Shown: piece by piece, positions 1 through 8,118 of the stretch
How the letters are laid out: each line of letters begins with the position of its first letter
How positions within the stretch are numbered: the first letter of the stretch is position 1
DNA from: Flavobacteriales bacterium
Lineage (GTDB): Bacteria; Bacteroidota; Bacteroidia; Flavobacteriales; Flavobacteriaceae
Length of the DNA: 16,820 nt
NCBI GenBank assembly: GCA_027003085.1
Contig: JALWYR010000160.1
Span: forward strand, 1-16,820
Reading direction: 5' to 3'
Made by a program: the position numbers and the translations under genes
Notes under the pieces: generated by a model
Seen by the model: only the letters and a program-made list of their open reading frames with translations
Databases searched by the model: none
Told to the model about the DNA's origin: nothing

Positions 1-740
1 TATTATCCGATCCGTCCCGGTTTACCGAACCTGCATAATATCCCATTGCCGTATTGTTTTGCCCGGTTTTATTGGACGAAAAAACATTCATTCCGATAGC
101 CGTATTTTCATCTCCCGTCGTGTTTTGTCCCAAACTACCGATTCCCAGTGCCGTATTGTTGGAGGATGTGTTTTTTGTGAGCGCATATCTTCCAAGGGCC
201 GTATTATTGTTACCGGTTTGATTGGATTTCAACGCCTCCATACCCGCAGCCGTATTATTGCTTCCGCTCGTATTGGCTTGCATGGCCGATGCACCAACGG
301 CCGTATTACTGCTTCCGGTAGTATTGGCTTGCATGGCATAACTTCCTGCGGCCGTGTTGTTACTTCCGGTGGTGTTGGCAGCCAAAGCGGCAAAGCCCGA
401 CGCGGTATTATAGCTTCCGGTGGTGTTGGATTGCAATGCCATTCCTCCCACAGCCGTATTGTAGGAGCCCGTGGTATTGGCGGTCAAAGCATGGTATCCT
501 ACGGCCGTATTGAACATGGCTTCGCCCGGGCCCGAGGCACCGGTACCGTTGTTATAAAGGGCTTTATAGCCAACAGCCGTATGTCCGTTACGATCTTGGT
601 TTTTGTAGAGCGCTTGACTTCCTATGGCCGTGTTGAAACTCCCGGTGGTATTGTCGTGCATGGCTTGGTAGCCCACGGCCGTATTGCCTTCGCCCGAAGT
701 ATTATTGGTCAAACATTCCTGACCCACTCCGGTGTTTTCG
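1..740 (-). repeat. At least 14 head-type 51-bp repeats, running off the window
   Basis: Array in the partial fibre gene. Several adjacent units are very alike (SYAMQANTTGSSN, ASAMQANTSGSNN), suggesting recent local duplication. Its left end lies outside the window. Confidence 0.85.
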
Positions 741-1231
741 TTATCCGAATCGTCATCACTAACTCCTGCTCCGCTTCCTACGTATAGCGATGTTTCATTG
801 GTATCGGTTTTTCCGTCATCAAAGTCGTCAATGCGTTGTGGAACATTACCTGCTTTTAGCGCAAATTTAGCATTCGGCACATATTCAAAATCAAAAGTAT
901 CGTATCCCACAAAGCCACTACCCGAATCTATATCCACCTCCACGCTCATGGGTGCATTCCATTCCAGTGCGTTAAAATCATCGGTGGTGGTTCCTTCGCC
1001 CAATACCACATGGAAAACCCCACGGGCATCGGTAGTGGTGGAATGGGTTTCGGTGTAAACCGTTGAGCTTCCTTGTTGTATGCGGAATCGCACCGTTATG
1101 TTTTGATTGGCCAACGGACTGTTTCCGTTGGTTAGTTGGCCCCGGTAATCAAACCCCCCGTTGAACTGGCCCCAAAGGGCCATGTTCAACAAGAGGAACA
1201 GGGCGGCGGATAGACATTTGATTTTTTTCAT
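1..1231 (-). CDS. Secreted YadA-head-repeat fibre protein, 3' end beyond window (fourth fibre gene)
   Basis: An open frame runs from the ATG at 1231 to the window edge (410 codons) with no stop. It begins with a signal peptide, MKKIKCLSAALFLLLNMALWGQ. An N-terminal domain of about 110 residues follows, recognisable by PLANQNITVRFRI, TTTDARGVFHVVLGEG and EYVPNAKFALKAGN. It is a diverged version of the domain in the next two genes upstream. An Asp-rich linker leads into at least 14 head repeats of the form NTAVGYxALxxNTTGxx, still running where the window ends. An S74/coiled-coil C-terminus like that of its neighbours is expected but cannot be seen. It starts 7 nt after the stop of the preceding fibre gene, so it is probably co-transcribed. 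Likely role: exported trimeric surface fibre or adhesin (inferred from the repeat family). Confidence 0.85.
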   Translation of the reverse strand, partial: MKKIKCLSAALFLLLNMALWGQFNGGFDYRGQLTNGNSPLANQNITVRFRIQQGSSTVYTETHSTTTDARGVFHVVLGEGTTTDDFNALEWNAPMSVEVDIDSGSGFVGYDTFDFEYVPNAKFALKAGNVPQRIDDFDDGKTDTNETSLYVGSGAGVSDDDSDNENTGVGQECLTNNTSGEGNTAVGYQAMHDNTTGSFNTAIGSQALYKNQDRNGHTAVGYKALYNNGTGASGPGEAMFNTAVGYHALTANTTGSYNTAVGGMALQSNTTGSYNTASGFAALAANTTGSNNTAAGSYAMQANTTGSSNTAVGASAMQANTSGSNNTAAGMEALKSNQTGNNNTALGRYALTKNTSSNNTALGIGSLGQNTTGDENTAIGMNVFSSNKTGQNNTAMGYYAGSVNRDGSDN

Positions 1232-1238
1232 AGCACCA

Positions 1239-3233
1239 TTAATTGGTTTGTTGTGTTCTTAATGCTTGCAATTGCCGTTGTAACTGTTCTACTTGTTCTT
1301 TCAGTTGCATCAATTCGGCATTTTGTTGTTTTAGCCGTTCAATTTCTTGCTGTTGTTTTTCAATTTTTTCTTTTTGGCTATCAATCATTTCTTGCTGTTC
1401 TTGTACTGCTTTGACCAAAGGAACCACAAATTGTGCATAGGAAATACTGTACATACCCAAATCATCACCGCCTTTTCGAACCCCACTGAAATCATAGCCC
1501 ACCTCCTTGGCAGCCTGCTCCACTTCCTGGGCAATAAAGCCGGTCATTTTGATGTTTTCAATATCGTATTTGGTGGGCCAATCGAACTTGCTCAGGTCTT
1601 TCCCTTTACCGTTACGGTAAATCAGCCGGTTTTGTTCGTGGATGTCCAAGTGATAAGTAACCGGACGCAAGCGTTTGATAAATTCCAATCCCACCACATC
1701 TTCCCGGACATCGGTTTTGATACGGCTGTCGCTAAACGTATGCCAGGTAACCTGACCTCCTATCCATGAAACACTGGTGTTGCCTATTTCAATGCGATCA
1801 GGATCGTTAACCTCTCCACCGGCACCAAATCCGATAGCCGTAGTATTACTTAAATAATGTCGGTCGAACCACGCACCAAAACCTATGACCGTATTGAAAT
1901 CACCTATTTCGTTATCTGCACATGCTTGGTAACCGATAGCCACATTTCCTTTGCCCGTTGTATTGCTTTCCAACGACCTACGTCCGATGGCCACATTATT
2001 ACTTCCCTTGGTATTATTCAAAAGCGCCCAATAACCTATACCGATGTTATCATTTCCTTCATTACCGGTGGCCCCTGTACCATTATTATATAGAGCCGAA
2101 TCTCCGATGGCAATCAAATTTTCCCTGTCAGTACTCAACGCCGCCGCATCCTTTCCAATGGCAATATTATGGCTTCCGGTTTCATTGGAATATAGCGCCA
2201 TTTCTCCCAACGCTACATTATAATTACCGGTAGTGTTGTTGTACAATGCCAAGTAGCCATGGGCCGTATTGGACTCTCCCGTTGTATTATTGTAAAGCGC
2301 TCCGGAACCCGTAGCGGTATTGCCCGTTCCATAAGTATTGGAAAAAAGTGCTTCATCGCCCACGGCCACATTGGCCAAACCCGAAATATTGGATTTTAGG
2401 GCATGATATCCGAAAGCCGTATTCCATGATCCGACACTATTGGTATAGAGTGCCCGGTAACCCATAGCTGTGTTATATGCTCCCGTGCTGTTGGTATTCA
2501 AGGCCTCAACGCCGGTGGCCGTGTTGTGATGACCGGTACTGTTGGAATAGAGCGCACTGTATCCCACCGCGGTATTGTAATCGGCTGTGGTGTTGGAATA
2601 CATGGCATAATTTCCAATGGCCGTATTAAACCAACCGTTGGTATTGGAAAACAACGACGCATAACCCACGGCCGTGTTGCTTTCGCCGGAAGTATTGGCA
2701 CGCATGCTTTGGTATCCAATGCCCACATTGCGGTTATCGCTTTGGTCATCGTTCAAACCGGCGTCCACGCCAAGGAAGATGGATGAACCGTCGTCCGAAC
2801 CGTCGTCATCGGATTTTCCGTCGGCCAGTTCGTTGATTTTGGAGGCGGCATTGCCGGCCTTGTCGGCATATTTGGCATAAGGAACATACCGGAACGGAGA
2901 ACTTCCGAAACTTGTAAATCCACTTCCCGTATCAATTTCCACCGATAAAATATAGGAATCATCGCCCCAATCAATATTGGCAAAATTGCCGTAGTAGGCA
3001 TTACCTTCGCCAACATTCAAGCTGACAATTCCATGGGCATCGGTCGTAGCACTTTGTTCTTCCCGGTAAACCGGATTCATGGAACTATTATAGATATGAA
3101 ACCTGAATGTTACCGATTGATTGGCAAGCGGACCACCGTTATCCGTAATAAGCGCTTTGTAGTTGAATCCGTCCTGTGCGAACGTTATCAAGGACATGAA
3201 TCCTGCAATGAGCAATAGTAATGTTTTTCTCAT
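1239..3233 (-). CDS. Secreted fibre protein: head repeats, Peptidase_S74 chaperone domain, coiled coil
   Basis: This 664-residue protein starts with signal peptide MRKTLLLLIAGFMSLITFAQ. Residues about 21-130 form the N-terminal domain shared with the neighbouring gene (DGFNYKALITDNGG, TTDAHGIVSLNVGEG, RYVPYAKYADKAGN). An acidic linker, DGKSDDDGSDDGSS, precedes about 17 head repeats. The C-terminal part holds a Peptidase_S74 domain beginning at SDSRIKTDV (Ser501 and Lys506 form the likely self-cleavage dyad) and containing MTGFIAQEVEQAAKEVGYDF. A Gln/Glu-rich coiled coil closes the protein. In phage tail spikes with this domain, it helps three chains fold and is then cleaved off just before the Ser. 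No YadA membrane anchor and no type IX secretion C-terminal domain are visible, so the export and attachment route is unknown. The gene starts 12 nt downstream of the preceding fibre gene. Confidence 0.92.
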   Translation of the reverse strand: MRKTLLLLIAGFMSLITFAQDGFNYKALITDNGGPLANQSVTFRFHIYNSSMNPVYREEQSATTDAHGIVSLNVGEGNAYYGNFANIDWGDDSYILSVEIDTGSGFTSFGSSPFRYVPYAKYADKAGNAASKINELADGKSDDDGSDDGSSIFLGVDAGLNDDQSDNRNVGIGYQSMRANTSGESNTAVGYASLFSNTNGWFNTAIGNYAMYSNTTADYNTAVGYSALYSNSTGHHNTATGVEALNTNSTGAYNTAMGYRALYTNSVGSWNTAFGYHALKSNISGLANVAVGDEALFSNTYGTGNTATGSGALYNNTTGESNTAHGYLALYNNTTGNYNVALGEMALYSNETGSHNIAIGKDAAALSTDRENLIAIGDSALYNNGTGATGNEGNDNIGIGYWALLNNTKGSNNVAIGRRSLESNTTGKGNVAIGYQACADNEIGDFNTVIGFGAWFDRHYLSNTTAIGFGAGGEVNDPDRIEIGNTSVSWIGGQVTWHTFSDSRIKTDVREDVVGLEFIKRLRPVTYHLDIHEQNRLIYRNGKGKDLSKFDWPTKYDIENIKMTGFIAQEVEQAAKEVGYDFSGVRKGGDDLGMYSISYAQFVVPLVKAVQEQQEMIDSQKEKIEKQQQEIERLKQQNAELMQLKEQVEQLQRQLQALRTQQTN
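1825..2730 (-). repeat. About 17 head-type 51-bp repeats
   Basis: Array in the 664-residue fibre gene, from NVGIGYQSMRANTSG to about TTAIGFGAGG. One unit is extended (YNNGTGATGNEGNDN). A matching extension (YNNGTGASGPGEAMFN) occurs in the partial gene at about 510-570, evidence that the two arrays share ancestry. Edges are approximate. Confidence 0.85.
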
Positions 3234-3245
3234 GGCTGTAAGGTT

Positions 3246-4898
3246 TTATTGGTTATTTCCGGATGATAAATTTTGAACTTGTTGCTGCAATTGGCGTAAT
3301 TGTTCTTCGAGCTGCCTGATTCTTTGATTTTCTTGTTTCAGGCGTTCAATTTCACGTTGTTGCCGTTCAATCATTTCTTGCTGTTCTTGTACGGCTTTCA
3401 CCAAAGGCACCACAAATTGTGCGTAGGAAATACTGTACATACCCAAATCGTCATCGGCTTTTTGTACACCACTGAAATCATAGCCCACCTCCTTGGCGGC
3501 CTGTTCCACTTCCTGAGCAATAAAACCGGTCATTTTGATGTTTTCAATATCATATTTGGTGGGCCAATCGAACTTGCTCAGATCTTTGCCTTTACCATTA
3601 CGGTAAATCAACCGGTTTTGTTCGTGAATATCCAAATGATAGGTAACCGGACGTAAGCGTTTGATAAATTCCAATCCCACTACGTCTTCCTGCACATCGG
3701 TTTTGATACGGCTGTCGCTAAACGTACTCCAAGTAACCTGTCCACCTATCCAAGTCACGCTGGTGCTTCCAATCTCAATCCTGTTGTCCACATTGCTCAC
3801 ACCTCCCGCACCAAAACCAAGGAAAGTGGTATTGTTCAGTCCAGGATCGGTAGTGAATGTGGCATAATAACCCACTCCGGTATTGTAATCACCCCAGATA
3901 TTCCACTCCAAGGCTTGATAGCCAACGGCGGTATTTTGAGTTCCGGTTTGGTTTGCCACAAGGGCATAATATCCCACCGCCGTATTATCACTTCCTATGG
4001 AGTCCGAGTACATGGCATAATAACCTATGGCCACATTGTTGTCGCCTCTTTCTTTATGATGCATGGCGCCGTGGCCGATGGCCACATTGTTTTGGCCTTG
4101 CTCGTTAAAATACATCGATTTGTAACCCACGGCCGTATTATTGTGGGCCGCATTGTAATGCAGGGCTTGGAAACCCACGGCCGTATTATTGTTACCACCC
4201 ACATTGTAATAAAGAGCACTGTATCCCAGGCCGGTATTATTACTTCCGCCGTTGTTGGAATAAAGGGCCATATTCCCCAGGGCCGTGTTATACCATCCGT
4301 CGGTGTTGGTGTACATTGAAGCATAACCCACGGCCGTATTGCTTTCGCCGGTGGTGTTGGACCGCAGGCTTTGGAAACCTATTCCCACATTACGGTTATC
4401 GCTTTGGTCGTCGTACATGCCGGCGTCTAATCCTAAGAATACCGATGAACCATTATCCGAACCGTCGTCATCGGACTTGCCGTCGAACAAGTCATTGATT
4501 TTTTGGGCGCCGGCATTGCCGGCTTTTTCGGCATATTTGGCATAGGGAACATAGCGGAAGGCTTGGCTTCCGAAAGGAGTATATCCGTTACCGCTGTCGA
4601 TTTCCACTGCCAGAATGTAGGCATCACCGCCCCAATCGATGGACGAAAAATCACCGAAAATATCATTTCCTTCGCCCACATTCAGGCTCACTATTCCGTT
4701 TGCATCGGTGGTTGCGGTATGCTCTTCCTGATACACGGCATTCATCGAACTGTTGTAGATGGTAAACTTGAAGGTTACGGTTTGGTTGGCCAAAGGCCCG
4801 CCGTTTTGCGTTACAAGCGCTTTATAGTTAAATCCGTCCTGGGCAAAAGCCAGGTTTGTTAAACTCAGCACAATGAAGGTCAATAGTAGTTTTTTCAT
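3246..4898 (-). CDS. Secreted fibre protein with the shortest repeat array, Peptidase_S74 domain
   Basis: The start chosen is the ATG at 4898, giving 550 residues with a clean signal peptide, MKKLLLTFIVLSLTNLAFAQ. An in-frame ATG at 5042 would add 48 Lys/Asn-rich residues that merely overlap the coiled-coil codons of the upstream gene. Order of parts: signal peptide, shared N-terminal domain (DGFNYKALVTQNGG...YVPYAKYAEKAGN), acidic linker DGKSDDDGSDNGSS, about 12 head repeats, Peptidase_S74 domain with SDSRIKTDV (Ser394, Lys399), Gln/Arg-rich coiled coil. The S74 domain is almost identical to that of the downstream gene, while the repeat arrays differ in length and sequence. The gene begins 7 nt after the stop of the 1066-residue fibre gene. 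Likely a homologous fibre subunit or an alternative fibre. Unit counts are by eye. Confidence 0.92.
   Translation of the reverse strand: MKKLLLTFIVLSLTNLAFAQDGFNYKALVTQNGGPLANQTVTFKFTIYNSSMNAVYQEEHTATTDANGIVSLNVGEGNDIFGDFSSIDWGGDAYILAVEIDSGNGYTPFGSQAFRYVPYAKYAEKAGNAGAQKINDLFDGKSDDDGSDNGSSVFLGLDAGMYDDQSDNRNVGIGFQSLRSNTTGESNTAVGYASMYTNTDGWYNTALGNMALYSNNGGSNNTGLGYSALYYNVGGNNNTAVGFQALHYNAAHNNTAVGYKSMYFNEQGQNNVAIGHGAMHHKERGDNNVAIGYYAMYSDSIGSDNTAVGYYALVANQTGTQNTAVGYQALEWNIWGDYNTGVGYYATFTTDPGLNNTTFLGFGAGGVSNVDNRIEIGSTSVTWIGGQVTWSTFSDSRIKTDVQEDVVGLEFIKRLRPVTYHLDIHEQNRLIYRNGKGKDLSKFDWPTKYDIENIKMTGFIAQEVEQAAKEVGYDFSGVQKADDDLGMYSISYAQFVVPLVKAVQEQQEMIERQQREIERLKQENQRIRQLEEQLRQLQQQVQNLSSGNNQ
3800..4396 (-). 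repeat. About 12 head-type 51-bp repeats
   Basis: Array in the 550-residue fibre gene, from NVGIGFQSLRSNTTG to about TTFLGFGAGG. The units are richer in Tyr, His and aromatic residues (HYNAAHNN, HHKERGDNN, EWNIWGDYN) than the Thr/Gly-rich units of the other genes. Edges are approximate. Confidence 0.85.
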
Positions 4899-4905
4899 AG
4901 CAGTG

Positions 4906-7900
4906 TTATTTATTTTGTTGTTGAACAAGGGTTTGCATTTGTTGTTGCAGTTGTTGTACTTGCTGTTTGAGTTGGTTGATTTCTTGTTGTTGAGCCTCGA
5001 TTTTTGCTTTTTGATTTTGTATCTCTTTTTTTTGTTTTTCAATCATCTCCTGTTGTTCTTGAACGGCTTTGACCAAAGGAACGACAAATGCCCCGTAACG
5101 CAAACTATAAAAATCACGTTCGTTTTTTGGCGGGTCGACACCTATAAAATCATATCCTACGCTTTTGGCTGCCGCTTCCACCTCTTGGGCAATGAAACCA
5201 CTTTGAAGGGTTTCGGCTCTTTGGCGCTCGGCATCTTTGAATAAAACGCGAATAGAATCAGGAATATGACTGAATTTGTCCATAGCATCCATATCCAAAT
5301 GATAGGTAACGGGACGTAATTTCATAATAAACGGAAGGCCTACAACATTTTCTTGTACATCCGTTTTAAAACGCGCGTCCGAAACATTGCTCCACCACGT
5401 ATACCCGCCTATACTGGTGACAAACCTATTCCCAATTCTTACTTGATTACTCGCTGTTACATTGGAAGTGAATCCTACCGCAGTAGAATTAGTAACTGCA
5501 TAAGTATTTCTGAATGCCATAGAGCCTAAGGCAGTATTACCTTGTCCATATGAATCCATCATGGCAAATGATCCCAATGCAGTTTGATAATTGAAAATGG
5601 CTCCATACTCCAAACAAAATGCCCCCACAGCGGTATTATATGAACCATTTACTCTTTGTAGTGCTTTATATCCAATCGCAGTGTTATCTATATTGTTACT
5701 ATAACTATTCTCCAACGCAGTAAATCCCATGGCAGTATTTCCATGTCCTGTTTCATTTGCTTTCAGTGTATTATAACCGAAAGCCGTATTTTCATAACCG
5801 GATGTATTATTAAATAAAGAATTATATCCACCGCTTGTGTTTTTCTCACCCGAATTATTATTTTGTAAACTATGATTTCCTATTGCAGTATTATATTTAC
5901 CAGTATTACTGGAAATAGTTGTACTTCCCTGCAAAGATTTATATCCAACCGCAACATTATCATCGGCAGAACCATAATATCTTAACGCATACATTCCCAA
6001 TGCGGTATTGTAATTTCCGGTGGTATTATTAGCCAATGCTTGATATCCGTTAGCAGTATTATAACCTCCTTGTGTATTGAAAAATAAGCTTTGATACCCT
6101 GTTGCTGTATTGTAATTTCCTTGTGTATTTTTATTCAAAGCTCTATTGCCAATGGCCGTATTTTCTTTTCCAGAGGTATTACTTTCCAAGGCGGCAAAAC
6201 CAACGGCCACATTTTTATTCGATGTGGTATTATTCACTAATGCATAAGCACCCACTGCCGTGTTCTCTATTCCGGATGAATTTTTGTTTAATGCTTTATA
6301 ACCAATTGCAGTATTTTTATTTCCTCCATTATTGCTGGCAAGGGCTTGTGAACCCACACCCGTGTTTCTTTCACCTCCTCCTCCGGATAGAACATTATAA
6401 CCAACGGCTGTGTTTTCACTTCCCGTAGTGTTTAGGAACAAACTAAAACTTCCAAGACCGGTATTGTGGGTTCCGGTTGTATTGGAGAAAAGGGAGCGAA
6501 ATCCTATTCCGGTGTTATCACTTGCAGTTGTATTGGCATGTAGCGCCTCGGCTCCTACTCCCGTGTTATTTACACCGGTTGTATTGGTTTTGAGCGATTC
6601 CATGCCAACAGCCACATTTTTATTGCCGGATGTATTGGCATTTAAACTTTTATAACCTACTGCCGTATTATTTTCACCGGTATTGGAAGATATTGTTGTA
6701 TTTCCAACCAAAGATTCGAATCCAATTGCCGTATTATTTGATGCCGAACCATAATTTTTTAAAGAACCTGCTCCATATGCCGTATTATATGAACCATCAT
6801 CATTTGAATAGAGTGCTTTATATCCACTTGCCGTATTATTTGAACCTGTGGTATTTGTGTTCAACGCATCAAATCCTACCGCAGTGTTATTGGCTCCTGT
6901 TGTATTCGAATATAATGCACTATAACCATTAGCGGTATTATTATCTCCCGACGTATTGGAATATAACGACAAATAACCCGTGGACGTATTGTACCATCCT
7001 GTTAGATTATTGTTTAATGACAAAGACCCAAGAGCGGTATTGTTTGCTCCGGTTGTATTGGAATATAGAGCTCCATAACCTATCCCCGTATTGTTGTCGG
7101 CACTTTGATTTTTATACAATGCATTGGTTCCGACTGCCGTATTGTAATCACCGGAAGTATTAAAATACAATGATTCGTAGCCAAGTCCCACATTTTTTGC
7201 ACCGGAACTATTGAAAAATAGGCTTCTAAATCCTATGGCTGTGTTATATTGGCCGGTGTTTTGAGATGTTGTAGAACTTCCTTTCAAGGCTTCATATCCA
7301 ACGGCTGTAATATTGGAAACCGATTCGTAATTATACATGGCATTCACCCCAACAACCGTATTATTAGATCCTGAAATGTTTTCAATCAAAGCCCCACTAC
7401 CAATTGCCACATTTTTATTTCCTGTTTCATTGTCAAACAACGTACTGGATCCAATAGCCGTATTTTCTTCACCTGATATATTGAACTTTAAACTCCCCGA
7501 ACCTACGCCTACGTTACCATTCCCCGTTGTATTAGTTAACAAAGATTCTTTTCCAATAGCAACATTATGATTCCCGGATGTGTTGTTAAATAACGTTTTG
7601 TATCCAACACCAACATTATTACTACCTACATCAGTAATATTTTTCATGCTCTGATACCCGATGGCAACATTTTTTTCACCATCTACGCATGAAGACAAAC
7701 TCTGAAACCCCACCCCCACATTCCGGTTATCACTTTCATCGTCGTTGGCACCGGCATCGAGCCCTAAAAATACGGACGAACCGTCGTCGGTGCCATCGTT
7801 GTCGGACTTGCCGTCCAACAGGTCGTTGATTTTTTTGGCACCGTCGAAAAGTACCCAATCGGAACCGTCGTAGTAATAAAAGCCGGGCGTATTATCGGTT

Positions 7901-8106
7901 TGGAAAATAAGCAAACCCGTAGCCGGCGAACTGATGGCATCGCGTTGCGCTTTGGTCATACGCGGAATAAGCAAGCCCTTGCTGGTGCTTTGCACATCCA
8001 GCATGGCCGATGCATGCGGGTCGGAACCCGTGGTGTTGATGGCCACTTGGGCTTGCGTAACGAATGAACCCATCACTATGAACAAAATCATCAAAATCTT
8101 TTTCAT
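4906..8106 (-). CDS. Giant secreted fibre protein, about 44 head repeats and Peptidase_S74 domain
   Basis: This 1066-residue protein starts with signal peptide MKKILMILFIVMGSFVTQAQ. Its N-terminal domain (residues about 21-90) differs from that of the other fibre genes: it carries the Bacteroidota pattern MLDVQSTSKGLLIPRMTKAQ ... GLLIFQTDNTPGFYYYDG. The acidic linker DGKSDNDGTDDGSS and the following FLGLDAG...SDNRNVGVG match the sister genes closely. About 44 repeats of mostly 17 residues follow. The S74 domain begins at SDARFKTDV (Ser909, Lys914), includes SGFIAQEVEAAAKSVGYDF, and is clearly diverged from the other two. The C-terminus is a Gln-rich coiled coil (about residues 1020-1066). The repeat core is visibly more AT-rich than the gene's two ends. 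It follows the 82-residue gene by 12 nt. Likely the main long fibre of the locus; trimerisation is inferred from both the repeat and chaperone families. Confidence 0.92.
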   Translation of the reverse strand: MKKILMILFIVMGSFVTQAQVAINTTGSDPHASAMLDVQSTSKGLLIPRMTKAQRDAISSPATGLLIFQTDNTPGFYYYDGSDWVLFDGAKKINDLLDGKSDNDGTDDGSSVFLGLDAGANDDESDNRNVGVGFQSLSSCVDGEKNVAIGYQSMKNITDVGSNNVGVGYKTLFNNTSGNHNVAIGKESLLTNTTGNGNVGVGSGSLKFNISGEENTAIGSSTLFDNETGNKNVAIGSGALIENISGSNNTVVGVNAMYNYESVSNITAVGYEALKGSSTTSQNTGQYNTAIGFRSLFFNSSGAKNVGLGYESLYFNTSGDYNTAVGTNALYKNQSADNNTGIGYGALYSNTTGANNTALGSLSLNNNLTGWYNTSTGYLSLYSNTSGDNNTANGYSALYSNTTGANNTAVGFDALNTNTTGSNNTASGYKALYSNDDGSYNTAYGAGSLKNYGSASNNTAIGFESLVGNTTISSNTGENNTAVGYKSLNANTSGNKNVAVGMESLKTNTTGVNNTGVGAEALHANTTASDNTGIGFRSLFSNTTGTHNTGLGSFSLFLNTTGSENTAVGYNVLSGGGGERNTGVGSQALASNNGGNKNTAIGYKALNKNSSGIENTAVGAYALVNNTTSNKNVAVGFAALESNTSGKENTAIGNRALNKNTQGNYNTATGYQSLFFNTQGGYNTANGYQALANNTTGNYNTALGMYALRYYGSADDNVAVGYKSLQGSTTISSNTGKYNTAIGNHSLQNNNSGEKNTSGGYNSLFNNTSGYENTAFGYNTLKANETGHGNTAMGFTALENSYSNNIDNTAIGYKALQRVNGSYNTAVGAFCLEYGAIFNYQTALGSFAMMDSYGQGNTALGSMAFRNTYAVTNSTAVGFTSNVTASNQVRIGNRFVTSIGGYTWWSNVSDARFKTDVQENVVGLPFIMKLRPVTYHLDMDAMDKFSHIPDSIRVLFKDAERQRAETLQSGFIAQEVEAAAKSVGYDFIGVDPPKNERDFYSLRYGAFVVPLVKAVQEQQEMIEKQKKEIQNQKAKIEAQQQEINQLKQQVQQLQQQMQTLVQQQNK
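5430..7725 (-). repeat. About 44 degenerate 51-bp repeats coding 17-residue head units
   Basis: The coding sequence repeats with a 51-bp period, read as N-T-A-(V/I)-G-Y-x-(A/S)-L-x-x-N-T-(T/S)-G-x-x. Units are degenerate rather than identical. Three units are 22 residues long and contain ST(T)(I)S.NTG (see separate entry). Edges are approximate. The array explains the long stop-free frames on the opposite strand. Similar 17-residue units occur in trimeric adhesin heads, where each contributes one turn of a left-handed beta roll. Confidence 0.9.
5890..7360 (-). repeat. Three copies of a two-unit higher-order cassette inside the large array
   Basis: Approximate positions are 7243-7360, 6669-6785 and 5890-6002. 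Each copy pairs a unit lacking the TTG turn (NYESVSNI, NYGSASNN, YYGSADDN) with a 22-residue unit ending in STTSQNTGQYN, TTISSNTGENN or TTISSNTGKYN. Copies are about 11 and 15 normal units apart. This suggests the array grew partly by duplication of multi-unit blocks. Confidence 0.75.
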
Positions 8107-8118
8107 GGCTTTGTGGTT

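Noticed and set aside
59..787. 242-codon plus-strand frame with Gly/Val/Ile-rich repeats, and similar frames at 2526, 3915 and 6102
   Set aside because: They are antisense to the fibre genes. The 51-bp repeats keep opposite frames free of stops, and the signal peptides, domains and operon spacing all support the minus strand.
4899..5042. N-terminal extension (48 Lys/Asn-rich residues) of the 550-residue fibre protein
   Set aside because: It overlaps the coiled-coil codons of the upstream gene in another frame. A normal signal peptide starts at the ATG at 4898.
5430..7725. CRISPR-like regular repetition
   Set aside because: The 51-bp period is coding and degenerate, with no identical repeats, no unique spacers and no cas genes.
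1..8106. Prophage tail-fibre cluster (suggested by Peptidase_S74)
   Set aside because: Every protein has a signal peptide, and no capsid, tail, lysis or integrase gene is present. Exported bacterial fibres fit better.
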